Assembly (NCBI GenBank): GCA_003233255.1
Contig: QILH01000296.1
Coordinates: 1-40,957 of the forward strand
Source: Gammaproteobacteria bacterium
GTDB taxonomy: Bacteria; Pseudomonadota; Gammaproteobacteria; UBA6429; Thiohalophilaceae
Direction of reading: 5' to 3'
Length of the DNA stretch: 40,957 nucleotides
The position numbers and the translations under genes were made by a program. Below the pieces are notes generated by a model that made no database searches, was not told the origin of the DNA, and worked only from the letters and a program-made list of their open reading frames with translations. Below are positions 33,845-40,957 of the stretch, piece by piece; within the stretch, counting starts at the first letter, position 1; every line of letters begins with the position of its first letter.

Positions 33845-34360
33845 ATGACCGATGCAGAAATGCAAATTGACGAGCTGAAACGTGAAGACGCTGAAACGCG
33901 TGAGTTTTTAACGTTTATGTTGGCTGGCGAAGAGTACGGTGTAGATATATTGCGAGTACAGGAAATCAAGGGTTGGGATTCTGTAACTAATATCCCAAAT
34001 ACACCGGATTACATTCGTGGTGTGATTAATTTACGCGGTACGATTGTTCCTATTATCGATATGCGGCTGCGGTTTAAACTGGAGCCCCTTGAATATGGTC
34101 CAACTACGGTTGTGATTGTACTAAAAGTAGAAAAAAATTCAGAGTTCGTGCGCACTATGGGTGTCGTGGTGGATGCGGTTTCTGATGTGCATGATGTACC
34201 AGCCAACCAGGTTAAAGCCTCACCCGACTTTGGTACGACGGTAGATACCGATTTCGTAAAAGGACTTGCGACGGTGGGTGAAAAAATGGTCATTGTGTTG
34301 GATATAGATTATATGCTGAATTCGCAGGAGCTTGCGTCGCTAGATGAGGTTATGGAGTAA
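33845..34360 (+). CDS. cheW: Chemotaxis coupling protein CheW
   Basis: CheW bridges receptors and CheA. The 171-residue protein contains a single CheW domain (about residues 19-158) with FLTFMLAGEEYGVDILRVQE, VTNIPNTPDYIRGVINLRGT and a central VVVDAVSDVHDVP. The ATG at 33845 is preceded by GAGAGG. An in-frame ATG at 33812 lies inside cheA and would add 11 residues unlike the family start. The receptor gene follows after 105 bases. Confidence 0.95.
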   Translation: MTDAEMQIDELKREDAETREFLTFMLAGEEYGVDILRVQEIKGWDSVTNIPNTPDYIRGVINLRGTIVPIIDMRLRFKLEPLEYGPTTVVIVLKVEKNSEFVRTMGVVVDAVSDVHDVPANQVKASPDFGTTVDTDFVKGLATVGEKMVIVLDIDYMLNSQELASLDEVME

Positions 34361-34408
34361 GCGTCTATGTTAGACAAAAACACAATTTTAGGTCAGCTGT
34401 TTCGTATG

Positions 34409-34416
34409 GGCGATAA
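34409..34416 (+). promoter_or_regulatory. Possible sigma-28 -10 element before the receptor gene
   Basis: GGCGATAA differs from the FliA -10 GCCGATAA at one base and lies about 50 bases before the receptor ATG at 34466. The matching -35 TAAA is not present at the N15 position (AGGT there), so this may be only a partial or accidental match. Internal transcription of the receptor is possible. Confidence 0.25.
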
Positions 34417-34465
34417 ATTTATTTATTGAAGATTATAGTATGGAGTTTTAATAGAGGTGAAGGCA

Positions 34466-37006
34466 ATGAAAGTAATTCAAGGTTTAAAGGGTTGGCAGAA
34501 GCTGGTGATTAACGTTTGCTTGCTCTCGGTGGCGCCATTAATATTATTGTATGTCGTTTCGACAGGTGCTGCCGTTTCGATTACCTCGCTTGAGGTTATA
34601 GTTGCGCTGGTGTTTTTTGTATCGTCACTTGTTGTTAGTAGCATGATGATGGGCTTCTCCAGTAGTGCTAATGTGGCGAATGCGAATCGACTCCAGTCGG
34701 CGCTTGATGCGGTAACCACTAATGTAATGGTGGCGGATGCAGACAATAACATTGTCTATATGAACGAATCAGTTACTGAAATGTTTAATTTAGCGGGCAA
34801 TGATATTCGCAAAGATTTACCTGGCTTCAATGAAAATGATTTGCTCGGTGGCAATATGGATCAGTTTCATAAAGATCCATCACATCAACAACGTTTAGTG
34901 GCTGGGTTGAAAGATACGGTTAAAGCAGAAATAAAAGTGGGTGGGCGCACTTTTGGCCTGGTTGCTACGCCTATATTTGATGAATCAAACTCACGCATCG
35001 GTACCGCCATTGAATGGGCGGATCGCACGGATGAGGTTTCGGCTAATAATACGCGCGCTATCCTTGAGGCAGAAAATGCACGCGTCAAATCTTCACTGGA
35101 TGCGGTGACCACAAACGTAATGATTGCAGATGAGAATAATGACATTGTTTACATGAATAATGCATTGGTTGGAATGTTTAATGAAGCGGGAGATGATATA
35201 CGAAAAGATTTGCCCGAGTTTAATGAGAAAAATCTGATGCATGGGAATATGGATCAGTTTCATAAAGATCCATCGCACCAACGCAAAATGGTGGGCAGTC
35301 TGAAAGAAACAATTAGCGCGGAAATAGTCGTTGGGGGGCGTACATTTTCACTGGTTGCTACCCCAGTATTCAAAGACGATGGTATTCGTTTAGGTACAGC
35401 TGTGGAATGGAAGGATCGTACTGCCGAATTAAAAGTTATTGAGAAAGAGCGACATTTAATGAACGAAGCGATGCGTGTCCAGGCAGCTTTGATGGCGGTG
35501 ACATCAAATGTGATGGTGGCCGATGTCGATAATAATATTATGTTTATGAATGAAGCATTAAAAGAAATGTTTGATGCAGCACAAAATGATATTCGCAAAG
35601 AATTACCAAATTTTGATCGCACGAAATTACTGGGCGGAAATATGGATCAATTCCATAAGAACCCCGCTCACCAGCAGCGTCTTGTTAGTGAACTCAAAAG
35701 CACAATTAAGGCCGAAATTGTAGTGGGTGGTCGAACTTTTTCACTTGTGGCCACGCCGGTATCTAATGAAGAAGGTGAACGTCTGGGTACGGCAATAGAA
35801 TGGAAAGATCGAACGGCTGAATTGCAAATCGAAAAAGAAGTTGAAAGCGTTGTAGTTTCCGCTGCTAATGGCGATTTAAGTAAACGTTTGGCTGTTGAAG
35901 GTAAGACAGGCTTCTTTAGAAATGTTAGCGAAGGAATTAATCAATTGGCGGCTGTTTGCGATGATGTAATCCAGGATACTATTCGCGTATTCGGTGCTAT
36001 GGCCGATGGCAATCTAACCGAGAAAATCAACAAAGATTATCAGGGTTCATTTGAACAATTAAAAAACGATGCTAACGCAACGATTGATAAATTTGTTCAG
36101 GTAGTCAATGAGATACAAAACACAGCAGCTTCTGTTAAGACTGGGGCATCTGAAATCTCGATTGGTAACCAGTCACTAAGTCAACGAAACGAAGAGCAGG
36201 CCTCCAGCCTTGAAGAAACGGCCTCCAGCATGGAAGAGATGACCAGTACGGTACGCCAGAATGCGGATAATGCGAATCAGGCGAACCAACTGGCAACTGC
36301 AGCTCGTAGTCAGGCTGAAAAAGGCGGTGAAGTTGTCGCTACGGCTGTGAATGCGATGAGTGAGATTAACACCAGCAGTAAAAAAGTTGCCGATATTATC
36401 AGTGTGATCGATGAAATAGCGTTCCAGACTAATCTGCTTGCTTTAAATGCTGCCGTGGAAGCGGCACGAGCAGGCGAACAAGGGCGTGGATTTGCGGTGG
36501 TGGCATCAGAAGTTAGAAATTTGGCACAACGTTCGGCGGGTGCGGCGAAAGAGATCAAGGATCTGATCGAAGAGTCAGTGAGTAAGGTTGATGAGGGTAC
36601 CGAATTAGTTAATGCCTCAGGTGAAACACTGGAAGAGATTGTCAATGGCATTAAGAAAGTGAGCAATATTGTTGCTGAGATCGCCGCGGCCAGCGCAGAA
36701 CAGGCAAGCGGTATTGATCAGGTTAATAAGGCGGTGACACAACTTGATGATATGACGCAACAAAATGCGGCGTTAGTAGAAGAGGCGGCTGCGGCTAGCG
36801 AGGCGATGCAGGAACAGTCGGAAGGTCTATCGGACTTAATGACCTTCTTTTCTACGGGCACTGATAGTGATCCAGGTGTTGTCAACGCGGTACCGAAAGT
36901 TGATGTGGTGAAACCCACACACCGCCAGCCCGTAAAGGTTGCTGCTGCAGGAGGTCAGTCAAAACCTAAAGCTATTCCTGATGATGAAGAATGGGAAGAA
37001 TTTTAA
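34466..37006 (+). CDS. Methyl-accepting chemotaxis protein with three PAS domains
   Basis: This 846-residue receptor has two closely spaced membrane segments (about residues 14-33 and 42-63), so almost nothing faces the periplasm. Three PAS-type units follow (about 76-190, 207-321, 338-452), repeated at exactly 131 residues. HAMP-like segments come next (about 455-560; NGDLSKRLAVEGK and DGNLTEKINKDYQ). The signalling domain has the conserved tip EIAFQTNLLALNAAVEAARA. The chain ends in EWEEF, fitting the WxxF-type pentapeptide that tethers CheR and CheB in enterobacterial receptors. Start: ATG 34466 with GAGG eight bases upstream; the in-frame GTG at 34457 overlaps that site. The ligand is unknown; cytoplasmic PAS sensing suggests energy, redox or gas signals. 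Confidence 0.93.
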   Translation: MKVIQGLKGWQKLVINVCLLSVAPLILLYVVSTGAAVSITSLEVIVALVFFVSSLVVSSMMMGFSSSANVANANRLQSALDAVTTNVMVADADNNIVYMNESVTEMFNLAGNDIRKDLPGFNENDLLGGNMDQFHKDPSHQQRLVAGLKDTVKAEIKVGGRTFGLVATPIFDESNSRIGTAIEWADRTDEVSANNTRAILEAENARVKSSLDAVTTNVMIADENNDIVYMNNALVGMFNEAGDDIRKDLPEFNEKNLMHGNMDQFHKDPSHQRKMVGSLKETISAEIVVGGRTFSLVATPVFKDDGIRLGTAVEWKDRTAELKVIEKERHLMNEAMRVQAALMAVTSNVMVADVDNNIMFMNEALKEMFDAAQNDIRKELPNFDRTKLLGGNMDQFHKNPAHQQRLVSELKSTIKAEIVVGGRTFSLVATPVSNEEGERLGTAIEWKDRTAELQIEKEVESVVVSAANGDLSKRLAVEGKTGFFRNVSEGINQLAAVCDDVIQDTIRVFGAMADGNLTEKINKDYQGSFEQLKNDANATIDKFVQVVNEIQNTAASVKTGASEISIGNQSLSQRNEEQASSLEETASSMEEMTSTVRQNADNANQANQLATAARSQAEKGGEVVATAVNAMSEINTSSKKVADIISVIDEIAFQTNLLALNAAVEAARAGEQGRGFAVVASEVRNLAQRSAGAAKEIKDLIEESVSKVDEGTELVNASGETLEEIVNGIKKVSNIVAEIAAASAEQASGIDQVNKAVTQLDDMTQQNAALVEEAAAASEAMQEQSEGLSDLMTFFSTGTDSDPGVVNAVPKVDVVKPTHRQPVKVAAAGGQSKPKAIPDDEEWEEF
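34691..35815 (+). repeat. Threefold tandem PAS-coding repeat, 393-base period
   Basis: Units begin at 34691, 35084 and 35477, exactly 393 bases (131 codons) apart; the third unit lacks the linker end. All three encode the shared core NVM-AD-xN, Y/FMN, NDIRK/DDIRK, GNMDQFHK, VGGRTF and LVATP. The stretch encoding DQFHKDPSHQ is nearly identical at DNA level in units 1 and 2, and more diverged in unit 3. The pattern indicates tandem duplication of one PAS plus linker, first giving an ancestor of unit 3 and of the unit 1/2 pair. Confidence 0.9.
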
Positions 37007-37118
37007 GGACAATTTATTATCAGTGGTTGATTTATAGTAATTGAGTCGTCCTGAATGGCGTAATACTCTAAATCTATTCTTTCGATTATATGGTTATTAA
37101 TAATAGATGAGGCAAAGA

Positions 37119-37877
37119 ATGGTGCGCCTGGTTTCTGTGGTCAATCAAAAAGGTGGAGTAGGTAAAACCACCACAGTTGCGAATCTTTCGCATATGCTGG
37201 CCTTAAGGGGCAATAAAGTAGCAGCAATTGATTTTGATCCGCAGGGCAGTTTAACCGTGAGCCTGGGTAAAAATTCGCGCAGTTTATCCGGTATGGATGA
37301 AGTGTTGTTAGAAGGTGCAGGAATTGATGAAGTCATGCACGAAGTCCGAGATAATCTTCAACTGGTTGCATGTGGGCCTCAGCTAGCGGCCTGTGAACAA
37401 AAACTGGAAAACACCTCAGCGGTGGCTAAACGTTTACGTAAAACTTTAAAAAACCTGGTTGACTATGATTATGTCTTACTGGATTGTCCACCGTCTTCTG
37501 GTTTCTTAGTCGTTAGTGCCTTATATGCAACTGAAGAAATATTAATACCGGTAGCGGGTGATTTCCTTGCATTACATGGAATGTCACACTTAATGGGTAC
37601 CCTGGCTCAATTCGAATCATCCTTGAAACTTAAACATAAACGCTGGATCGTGGTTACGCGTTTCCATCCCCGTCGGCGTCTTTCTCAGGGTGTAATTGAT
37701 AATCTGGTTGAACATTTCCCTGCTACGGTTTTAAAGACGCCGATTCGAGAAACTTCAGCATTAGCTGAAGGCCCGAGCTTTGGTTTGACCATAAGTGAAT
37801 ATCGAAATAAGAGTAACGGTTCGGCTGATTATGAAAAATTGGCTGTGGATTTTTGTAAAGGTAGAACAATACAATGA
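37119..37877 (+). CDS. ParA-family ATPase of the chemotaxis operon (ParC-like)
   Basis: This 252-residue P-loop ATPase of the ParA/MinD class has the deviant Walker A NQKGGVGKTTT (about residues 8-18), AIDFDPQGS (switch I/Walker A'), and Walker B-like VLLDCPPSS. Such ATPases encoded in che operons (ParC in Vibrio, PpfA in Rhodobacter) position chemotaxis arrays at the pole or partition them. That role is inferred here from context. The ATG at 37119 has GAGG six bases upstream; an in-frame ATG at 37107 lacks one. No parP gene is present. The stop overlaps the start of the globin-STAS gene (ATGA), so the two proteins are translationally coupled. Confidence 0.9.
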   Translation: MVRLVSVVNQKGGVGKTTTVANLSHMLALRGNKVAAIDFDPQGSLTVSLGKNSRSLSGMDEVLLEGAGIDEVMHEVRDNLQLVACGPQLAACEQKLENTSAVAKRLRKTLKNLVDYDYVLLDCPPSSGFLVVSALYATEEILIPVAGDFLALHGMSHLMGTLAQFESSLKLKHKRWIVVTRFHPRRRLSQGVIDNLVEHFPATVLKTPIRETSALAEGPSFGLTISEYRNKSNGSADYEKLAVDFCKGRTIQ

Positions 37878-38791
37878 CAAAACAAAAAAAGAATATTATC
37901 GGTCATGACCCATTAGCCTGGATTTCTATTGATGACGAAGATGAAGTTTCTGAAGGAAAAAAATCATTAGGAGCTAATTCGAAGCAACAAACTGCGTCAA
38001 ACTCTGAAGCGCATCCATTTGGCATTGATGTTGGTGCCTTTTTACTTGGGTATGGGCTTATTCAGGATAATTTAACTGATATTGTATCTGATTTTTATAA
38101 GACATTATTTTTAACCCATTCAGAAGTTAAGCTCCTGTTTGAGAATTCAGATACGGAAGAACAACAACAAAAGCTGGCTAGAGCAATTTCATTGTTGGCT
38201 GATAACATCAATGATGTTGATAAATTGCTTACAGTTTTATCTGGTTTAGGAGAACGCCATCAACAATACGGTGCAGTTACCGAGCACTTTAATGCGGTAA
38301 ACGTTACCTTATTGTCGACCATAAAGACACATATCGGCCGAAAATGGACGAAGAAAATCTCTGCGAGCTGGGAAGTTGTTTTAGACAGAGCGGCAGAAGC
38401 TATGTTATCCGCCTATACAGATGAGTCAGAATTATCTCCAAGCGATGCAGAACCTGAGTCAACTGAGCCAGTAGAAGTAATTAATGACCAAAATAATGAT
38501 ACGGAACAGGCCAGTAATGAGGAGGGAGTGCTGTACCTGGCCGCATCACAGGATATTTCAACCGTCGAGGAATTGCTGGATAGAATAAAATCTGGCATTG
38601 ATGTTGGTCTGGTTAATATTAATATATCAAATGTTACGCGCATTGATGCGTCTTGTTTGCAGATATTATATTTACTTTTTCGCGATGCGGATATATATGG
38701 ATACGAAACAAAAATTAAAGGCTCATCGGAAGCGTTTGATCGATCTGTGCATTTGTTGGGTATGAGTAATGTATTAAAAGTGGCCGTATAA
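37874..38791 (+). CDS. Globin-STAS fusion protein
   Basis: A 305-residue protein with no membrane segment. Residues about 50-180 align by motif with flavohaemoglobin-type globins: Tyr 75 (B10) in DFYKTLFLTHSEV, Phe 89 (CD1) in KLLFENSD, Gln 99 (E7) in EEQQQKLA and proximal His 129 (F8) in GERHQQYGAVTEHFN. The Tyr-Phe and Phe-Gln spacings (14 and 10) equal those I recall for E. coli Hmp. The G5 Tyr of Hmp is Phe 139 and no reductase domain follows, which suggests sensing, not catalysis. After an acidic linker (about 181-216), residues 218-305 form a STAS domain with IDASCLQIL, where Ser 260 fits the SpoIIAA phosphoserine. Globin-STAS order recalls RsbR stressosome proteins, but the globin type differs. 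It overlaps parA and abuts cheR. Function is inferred. Confidence 0.8.
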   Translation: MTKQKKNIIGHDPLAWISIDDEDEVSEGKKSLGANSKQQTASNSEAHPFGIDVGAFLLGYGLIQDNLTDIVSDFYKTLFLTHSEVKLLFENSDTEEQQQKLARAISLLADNINDVDKLLTVLSGLGERHQQYGAVTEHFNAVNVTLLSTIKTHIGRKWTKKISASWEVVLDRAAEAMLSAYTDESELSPSDAEPESTEPVEVINDQNNDTEQASNEEGVLYLAASQDISTVEELLDRIKSGIDVGLVNINISNVTRIDASCLQILYLLFRDADIYGYETKIKGSSEAFDRSVHLLGMSNVLKVAV

Positions 38792-39658
38792 ATGAAAGCA
38801 TTATCGACAAAAACAGAAGAAGCATTTAAAAAAAATCGTGAATTTGAGTTTAATGAGAGAGATTTTAAATTCATTGTTAATTTGGTAGGTGAGCGTACGG
38901 GCATTGTATTATCTGAGACCAAACGCGAAATGGTTTACAGCCGATTAACACGACGTATACGCGAACTTGGAATAAAGGACTTTACTACATATTGCAACAT
39001 GTTGCGTGACGGGGATCCTAATGAATTAATTAACTTTACAAATGCCTTGACCACAAATTTGACGTCTTTTTTTCGCGAACCTCATCACTTTGAATATCTG
39101 GCAAATACGGTTCTACCTGCTCTGGCGTCGACTAAAAAACAGCGACAGTTACGAATCTGGTCGGCAGGATGCTCTTCCGGAGAAGAGCCTTATACCATCG
39201 CCATGACGGTGCGCGAAGTTTTTCCAGAAAATTCTGGTTGGGATATAAAGATCATGGCCACGGATCTTGACTCAAATATGGTCGACAGGGCGCAGGCAGG
39301 AATCTACGTAGATGAAAGGGTAACCGGAATAGATAAACGGCGCCTAAAACGTTGGTTTGTTAAAGGCAAGGGGCAGAATTCAGGAAAAGTTAAAATAAAA
39401 CCAGAACTCCAGCAACTCATCACGTTTAAACAGTTAAATCTACTCCATGATTGGCCCATGCGAGAAGCCTTTGACGTTATTTTTTGTCGTAATGTTGTTA
39501 TCTATTTTAATAAAGATACACAGAGGGTTTTATTTTCCCGTTACTCAGATGTTATTGCTGACCATGGCCATTTGTTTATTGGCCATTCTGAGTCACTGAA
39601 CAAAGTAAGTGATGACTTTAATTTAATCGGCAAGACAATATATCAGAAGATCAGCTGA
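38792..39658 (+). CDS. cheR: Chemotaxis methyltransferase CheR (second copy)
   Basis: This 288-residue receptor methyltransferase has an N-terminal helical domain (FKFIVNLVGERTGIVLSETK, then YSRLTRRIRELG) and a catalytic SAM-binding domain (LRIWSAGCSSGEEPYTIAMT, then FDVIFCRNVVIYFNKDTQR). It starts directly after the stop of the globin-STAS gene with no gap, and its stop overlaps the cheD start (TGATG). With cheD and cheB beside it, it is the main adaptation enzyme for this operon's receptor, which carries a WxxF tail. It differs considerably from the CheR at 2468-3352. Confidence 0.95.
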   Translation: MKALSTKTEEAFKKNREFEFNERDFKFIVNLVGERTGIVLSETKREMVYSRLTRRIRELGIKDFTTYCNMLRDGDPNELINFTNALTTNLTSFFREPHHFEYLANTVLPALASTKKQRQLRIWSAGCSSGEEPYTIAMTVREVFPENSGWDIKIMATDLDSNMVDRAQAGIYVDERVTGIDKRRLKRWFVKGKGQNSGKVKIKPELQQLITFKQLNLLHDWPMREAFDVIFCRNVVIYFNKDTQRVLFSRYSDVIADHGHLFIGHSESLNKVSDDFNLIGKTIYQKIS

Positions 39659-40320
39659 TGGTTGCAGTAAACAGAGAAATAGATGAACGAAATCATCCTA
39701 AACCGATCTGTATAAGTGGTTTTGAGAATATCAACCGTTACTGGGACAGGCGCAATAATATTCACGCTGCAAAAATACTCCCAGGGGAATTTTATGTTAC
39801 AAAATTTAATGAGGCGGTTGTTACCGTATTGGGATCCTGTGTTTCTGCCTGCATTCGCGATCGAGTAAAACATATTGGCGGTATGAATCATTTTATGTTA
39901 CCGGCAGGTAACGAAGATAATCTTGAAGAGTTAAACAAAGCAGGAAATGCAGCACGCTATGGGAATTTCGCGATGGAACAACTAATTAATACTATATTAA
40001 GCAACGGAGGAAACCGTGAGCACCTTGAAGTCAAGTTATTTGGTGGCGGTAAGGTTCTAGGAGGTATGGATCAAATTCTTATCGGGGATAAAAATATTGC
40101 GTTCATACGCGGTTATGTGATTCTGGAAGGTTTGAGTGTGGTGGCACAGGATCTTGGTGACGTCTATCCAAGGAAGGTCATGTATTTTCCTAACACAGGG
40201 AAGGTCTGGCTTAAAAAACTTCACAAAGTGGATAATAAAACGATTGCCAGTCGTGAAAAACGTTACAAAGTCGAAATTCAGCAACAACCTGTTGAAAGTG
40301 ATATTGAGTTATTTGATTAA
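39658..40320 (+). CDS. cheD: Chemoreceptor glutamine deamidase CheD
   Basis: CheD deamidates receptor glutamines to glutamates, creating methylation sites. In some bacteria it also acts with CheC or CheY-P in adaptation. The 220-residue protein has the catalytic Cys 61 in TVLGSCVSACI and His 78 in GGMNHFMLP, seventeen residues apart as in the Thermotoga enzyme. Later blocks VKLFGGGKVLGGM and FIRGYVILEGLSVVAQDLGD are also conserved. The start overlaps the cheR stop by one base. It is somewhat longer than the minimal enzyme (about 160), with extra sequence at both ends. Confidence 0.94.
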   Translation: MVAVNREIDERNHPKPICISGFENINRYWDRRNNIHAAKILPGEFYVTKFNEAVVTVLGSCVSACIRDRVKHIGGMNHFMLPAGNEDNLEELNKAGNAARYGNFAMEQLINTILSNGGNREHLEVKLFGGGKVLGGMDQILIGDKNIAFIRGYVILEGLSVVAQDLGDVYPRKVMYFPNTGKVWLKKLHKVDNKTIASREKRYKVEIQQQPVESDIELFD

Positions 40321-40325
40321 TCACC

Positions 40326-40957
40326 ATGGCTAAAATAAAAGTTGTAATTGTAGATGACTCAGCTCTGGTTAGACAGATATTAACCGAGATACTAAATTCG
40401 GATCCCGCTATTGAAGTGGTTGGTCATGCGCAGGATCCTATTATTGCACGAGACAAAATAAAATTACTCAATCCAGATGTGATTACCCTCGATGTTGAAA
40501 TGCCAAAGATGGATGGGGTGACTTTCCTGCGTAATCTAATGCGGCTGCGTCCAATGCCGGTTGTGATGATTTCATCGCTTACTGAGAAAGGGGCCGATAT
40601 AACCTTGCAGGCTATGGAAATCGGTGCGGTTGATTTTATTGCCAAACCCAGGATCGATGTTCAGGAAGGACTTGATGAGTATAAAGATGAGATCATTGCG
40701 AAAGTAAAAATGGCCGCTAAGGCAAAAGTCCGAGCCTACAATGATACTCCAATGAGAAAGATGAATATCGATCCTAAACTTAATGCTGATGCGGTGTTAA
40801 GTAGACGATCAAATAAACATTTTAAAACAACCGATAAGCTGATCGCGATAGGGGCATCTACCGGAGGCACGGAGGCGATTCGTGATGTACTTGTGTCGAT
40901 GCCACCGGATGCACCTGGCATCGTAATCAGCCAGCATATCCCGGAGGCCTTCAGTGC
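40326..40957 (+). CDS. cheB: Chemotaxis methylesterase CheB, 5' part only
   Basis: CheB removes methyl groups from receptors when phosphorylated by CheA. About 210 residues are visible before the window edge. There is an intact receiver domain (VVIVDDSALVRQ, acceptor Asp 56 in LDVEMPKMDG, Lys in IAKPRI) and a linker. The start of the esterase domain has the catalytic Ser 178 in GASTGGTEAIR and His 204 in ISQHIP. The Ser-His spacing of 26 equals that of the Salmonella enzyme. The third catalytic residue (Asp) would lie beyond the edge. It begins five bases after cheD, with no strong ribosome site. Confidence 0.95.
   Translation, partial: MAKIKVVIVDDSALVRQILTEILNSDPAIEVVGHAQDPIIARDKIKLLNPDVITLDVEMPKMDGVTFLRNLMRLRPMPVVMISSLTEKGADITLQAMEIGAVDFIAKPRIDVQEGLDEYKDEIIAKVKMAAKAKVRAYNDTPMRKMNIDPKLNADAVLSRRSNKHFKTTDKLIAIGASTGGTEAIRDVLVSMPPDAPGIVISQHIPEAFS

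Noticed and set aside
34367..34429. A 20-codon open frame MLDKNTILGQLFRMGDKFIY between cheW and the receptor gene
   Set aside because: It is too short, has no ribosome site and overlaps the possible sigma-28 -10 element; chance is the simplest explanation.
1..40957. Search for IS elements, CRISPR arrays, phage genes, tRNA or rRNA
   Set aside because: None was seen; the only long repeat is the PAS-coding triplication in the receptor gene.

Overview
The window is one continuous polar-type flagellar and chemotaxis locus from a motile Gram-negative bacterium, most likely a gammaproteobacterium of moderate-to-low GC. The evidence is the gene order flgN-flgM-flgA / cheV-cheR-flgBCDEFGHI-flgJKL-fliC-flaG-fliD-fliS-fliT-like-(PilZ-like)-fleQ-fleS-fleR-fliEFGHIJ-fliK, with L- and P-ring genes and a FleQ/FleSR master-regulator set as in the Pseudomonas and Vibrio polar flagellar hierarchies. 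I cannot name the genus. No tRNA, rRNA, IS element, CRISPR array or phage gene was seen, and almost every base is coding or short regulatory spacer.

Layout. (1) Minus strand 1-1321: flgN (cut by the window edge), flgM, flgA. (2) Plus strand 1493-3352: cheV and a first cheR. (3) 3495-9767: flgB to flgI, rod, hook and P/L rings. (4) 9941-14194: flgJ, flgK, flgL. (5) 14195-14605: a 411-base flagellin leader. (6) 14606-20043: fliC, flaG, fliD, fliS, a FliT-like gene and an atypical PilZ-like gene. (7) 20214-24486: fleQ, then fleS-fleR. (8) 24497-31232: fliEFGHIJ and fliK. (9) 31417-40957: a compact chemotaxis operon cheY-cheA-cheW-mcp-parA-(globin-STAS)-cheR-cheD-cheB, the last gene cut by the window edge. 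No fliL/M/N/O/P/Q/R or cheZ lies in the window.

Regulation can be read from the sequence. Six sigma-54 sites with exact GG-N10-GC spacing precede flgA, flgB, flgJ, fliD, fleS and fliK. Three strong sigma-28 (FliA) sites with exact N15 spacing precede flgM, cheV and cheY, and a weaker one precedes fliC. This fits a cascade in which FleQ and RpoN drive fleSR and early genes, FleR and RpoN drive hook and rod genes, and FliA, held by FlgM, drives flagellin and chemotaxis genes. Transcription itself is inferred.

The most unusual part is the end of the chemotaxis operon. The gene at 37874-38791 encodes a flavohaemoglobin-type globin with its haem-site residues retained, joined to a C-terminal STAS domain that keeps the phospho-acceptor serine position. 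It overlaps a ParA-like ATPase gene, abuts cheR, and follows a receptor that has almost no periplasmic domain but three tandem copies of one PAS unit, repeated with an exact 393-base period. Together they suggest an intracellular gas, redox or energy-taxis system with a globin-STAS component, which I do not recognise as a described chemotaxis module.
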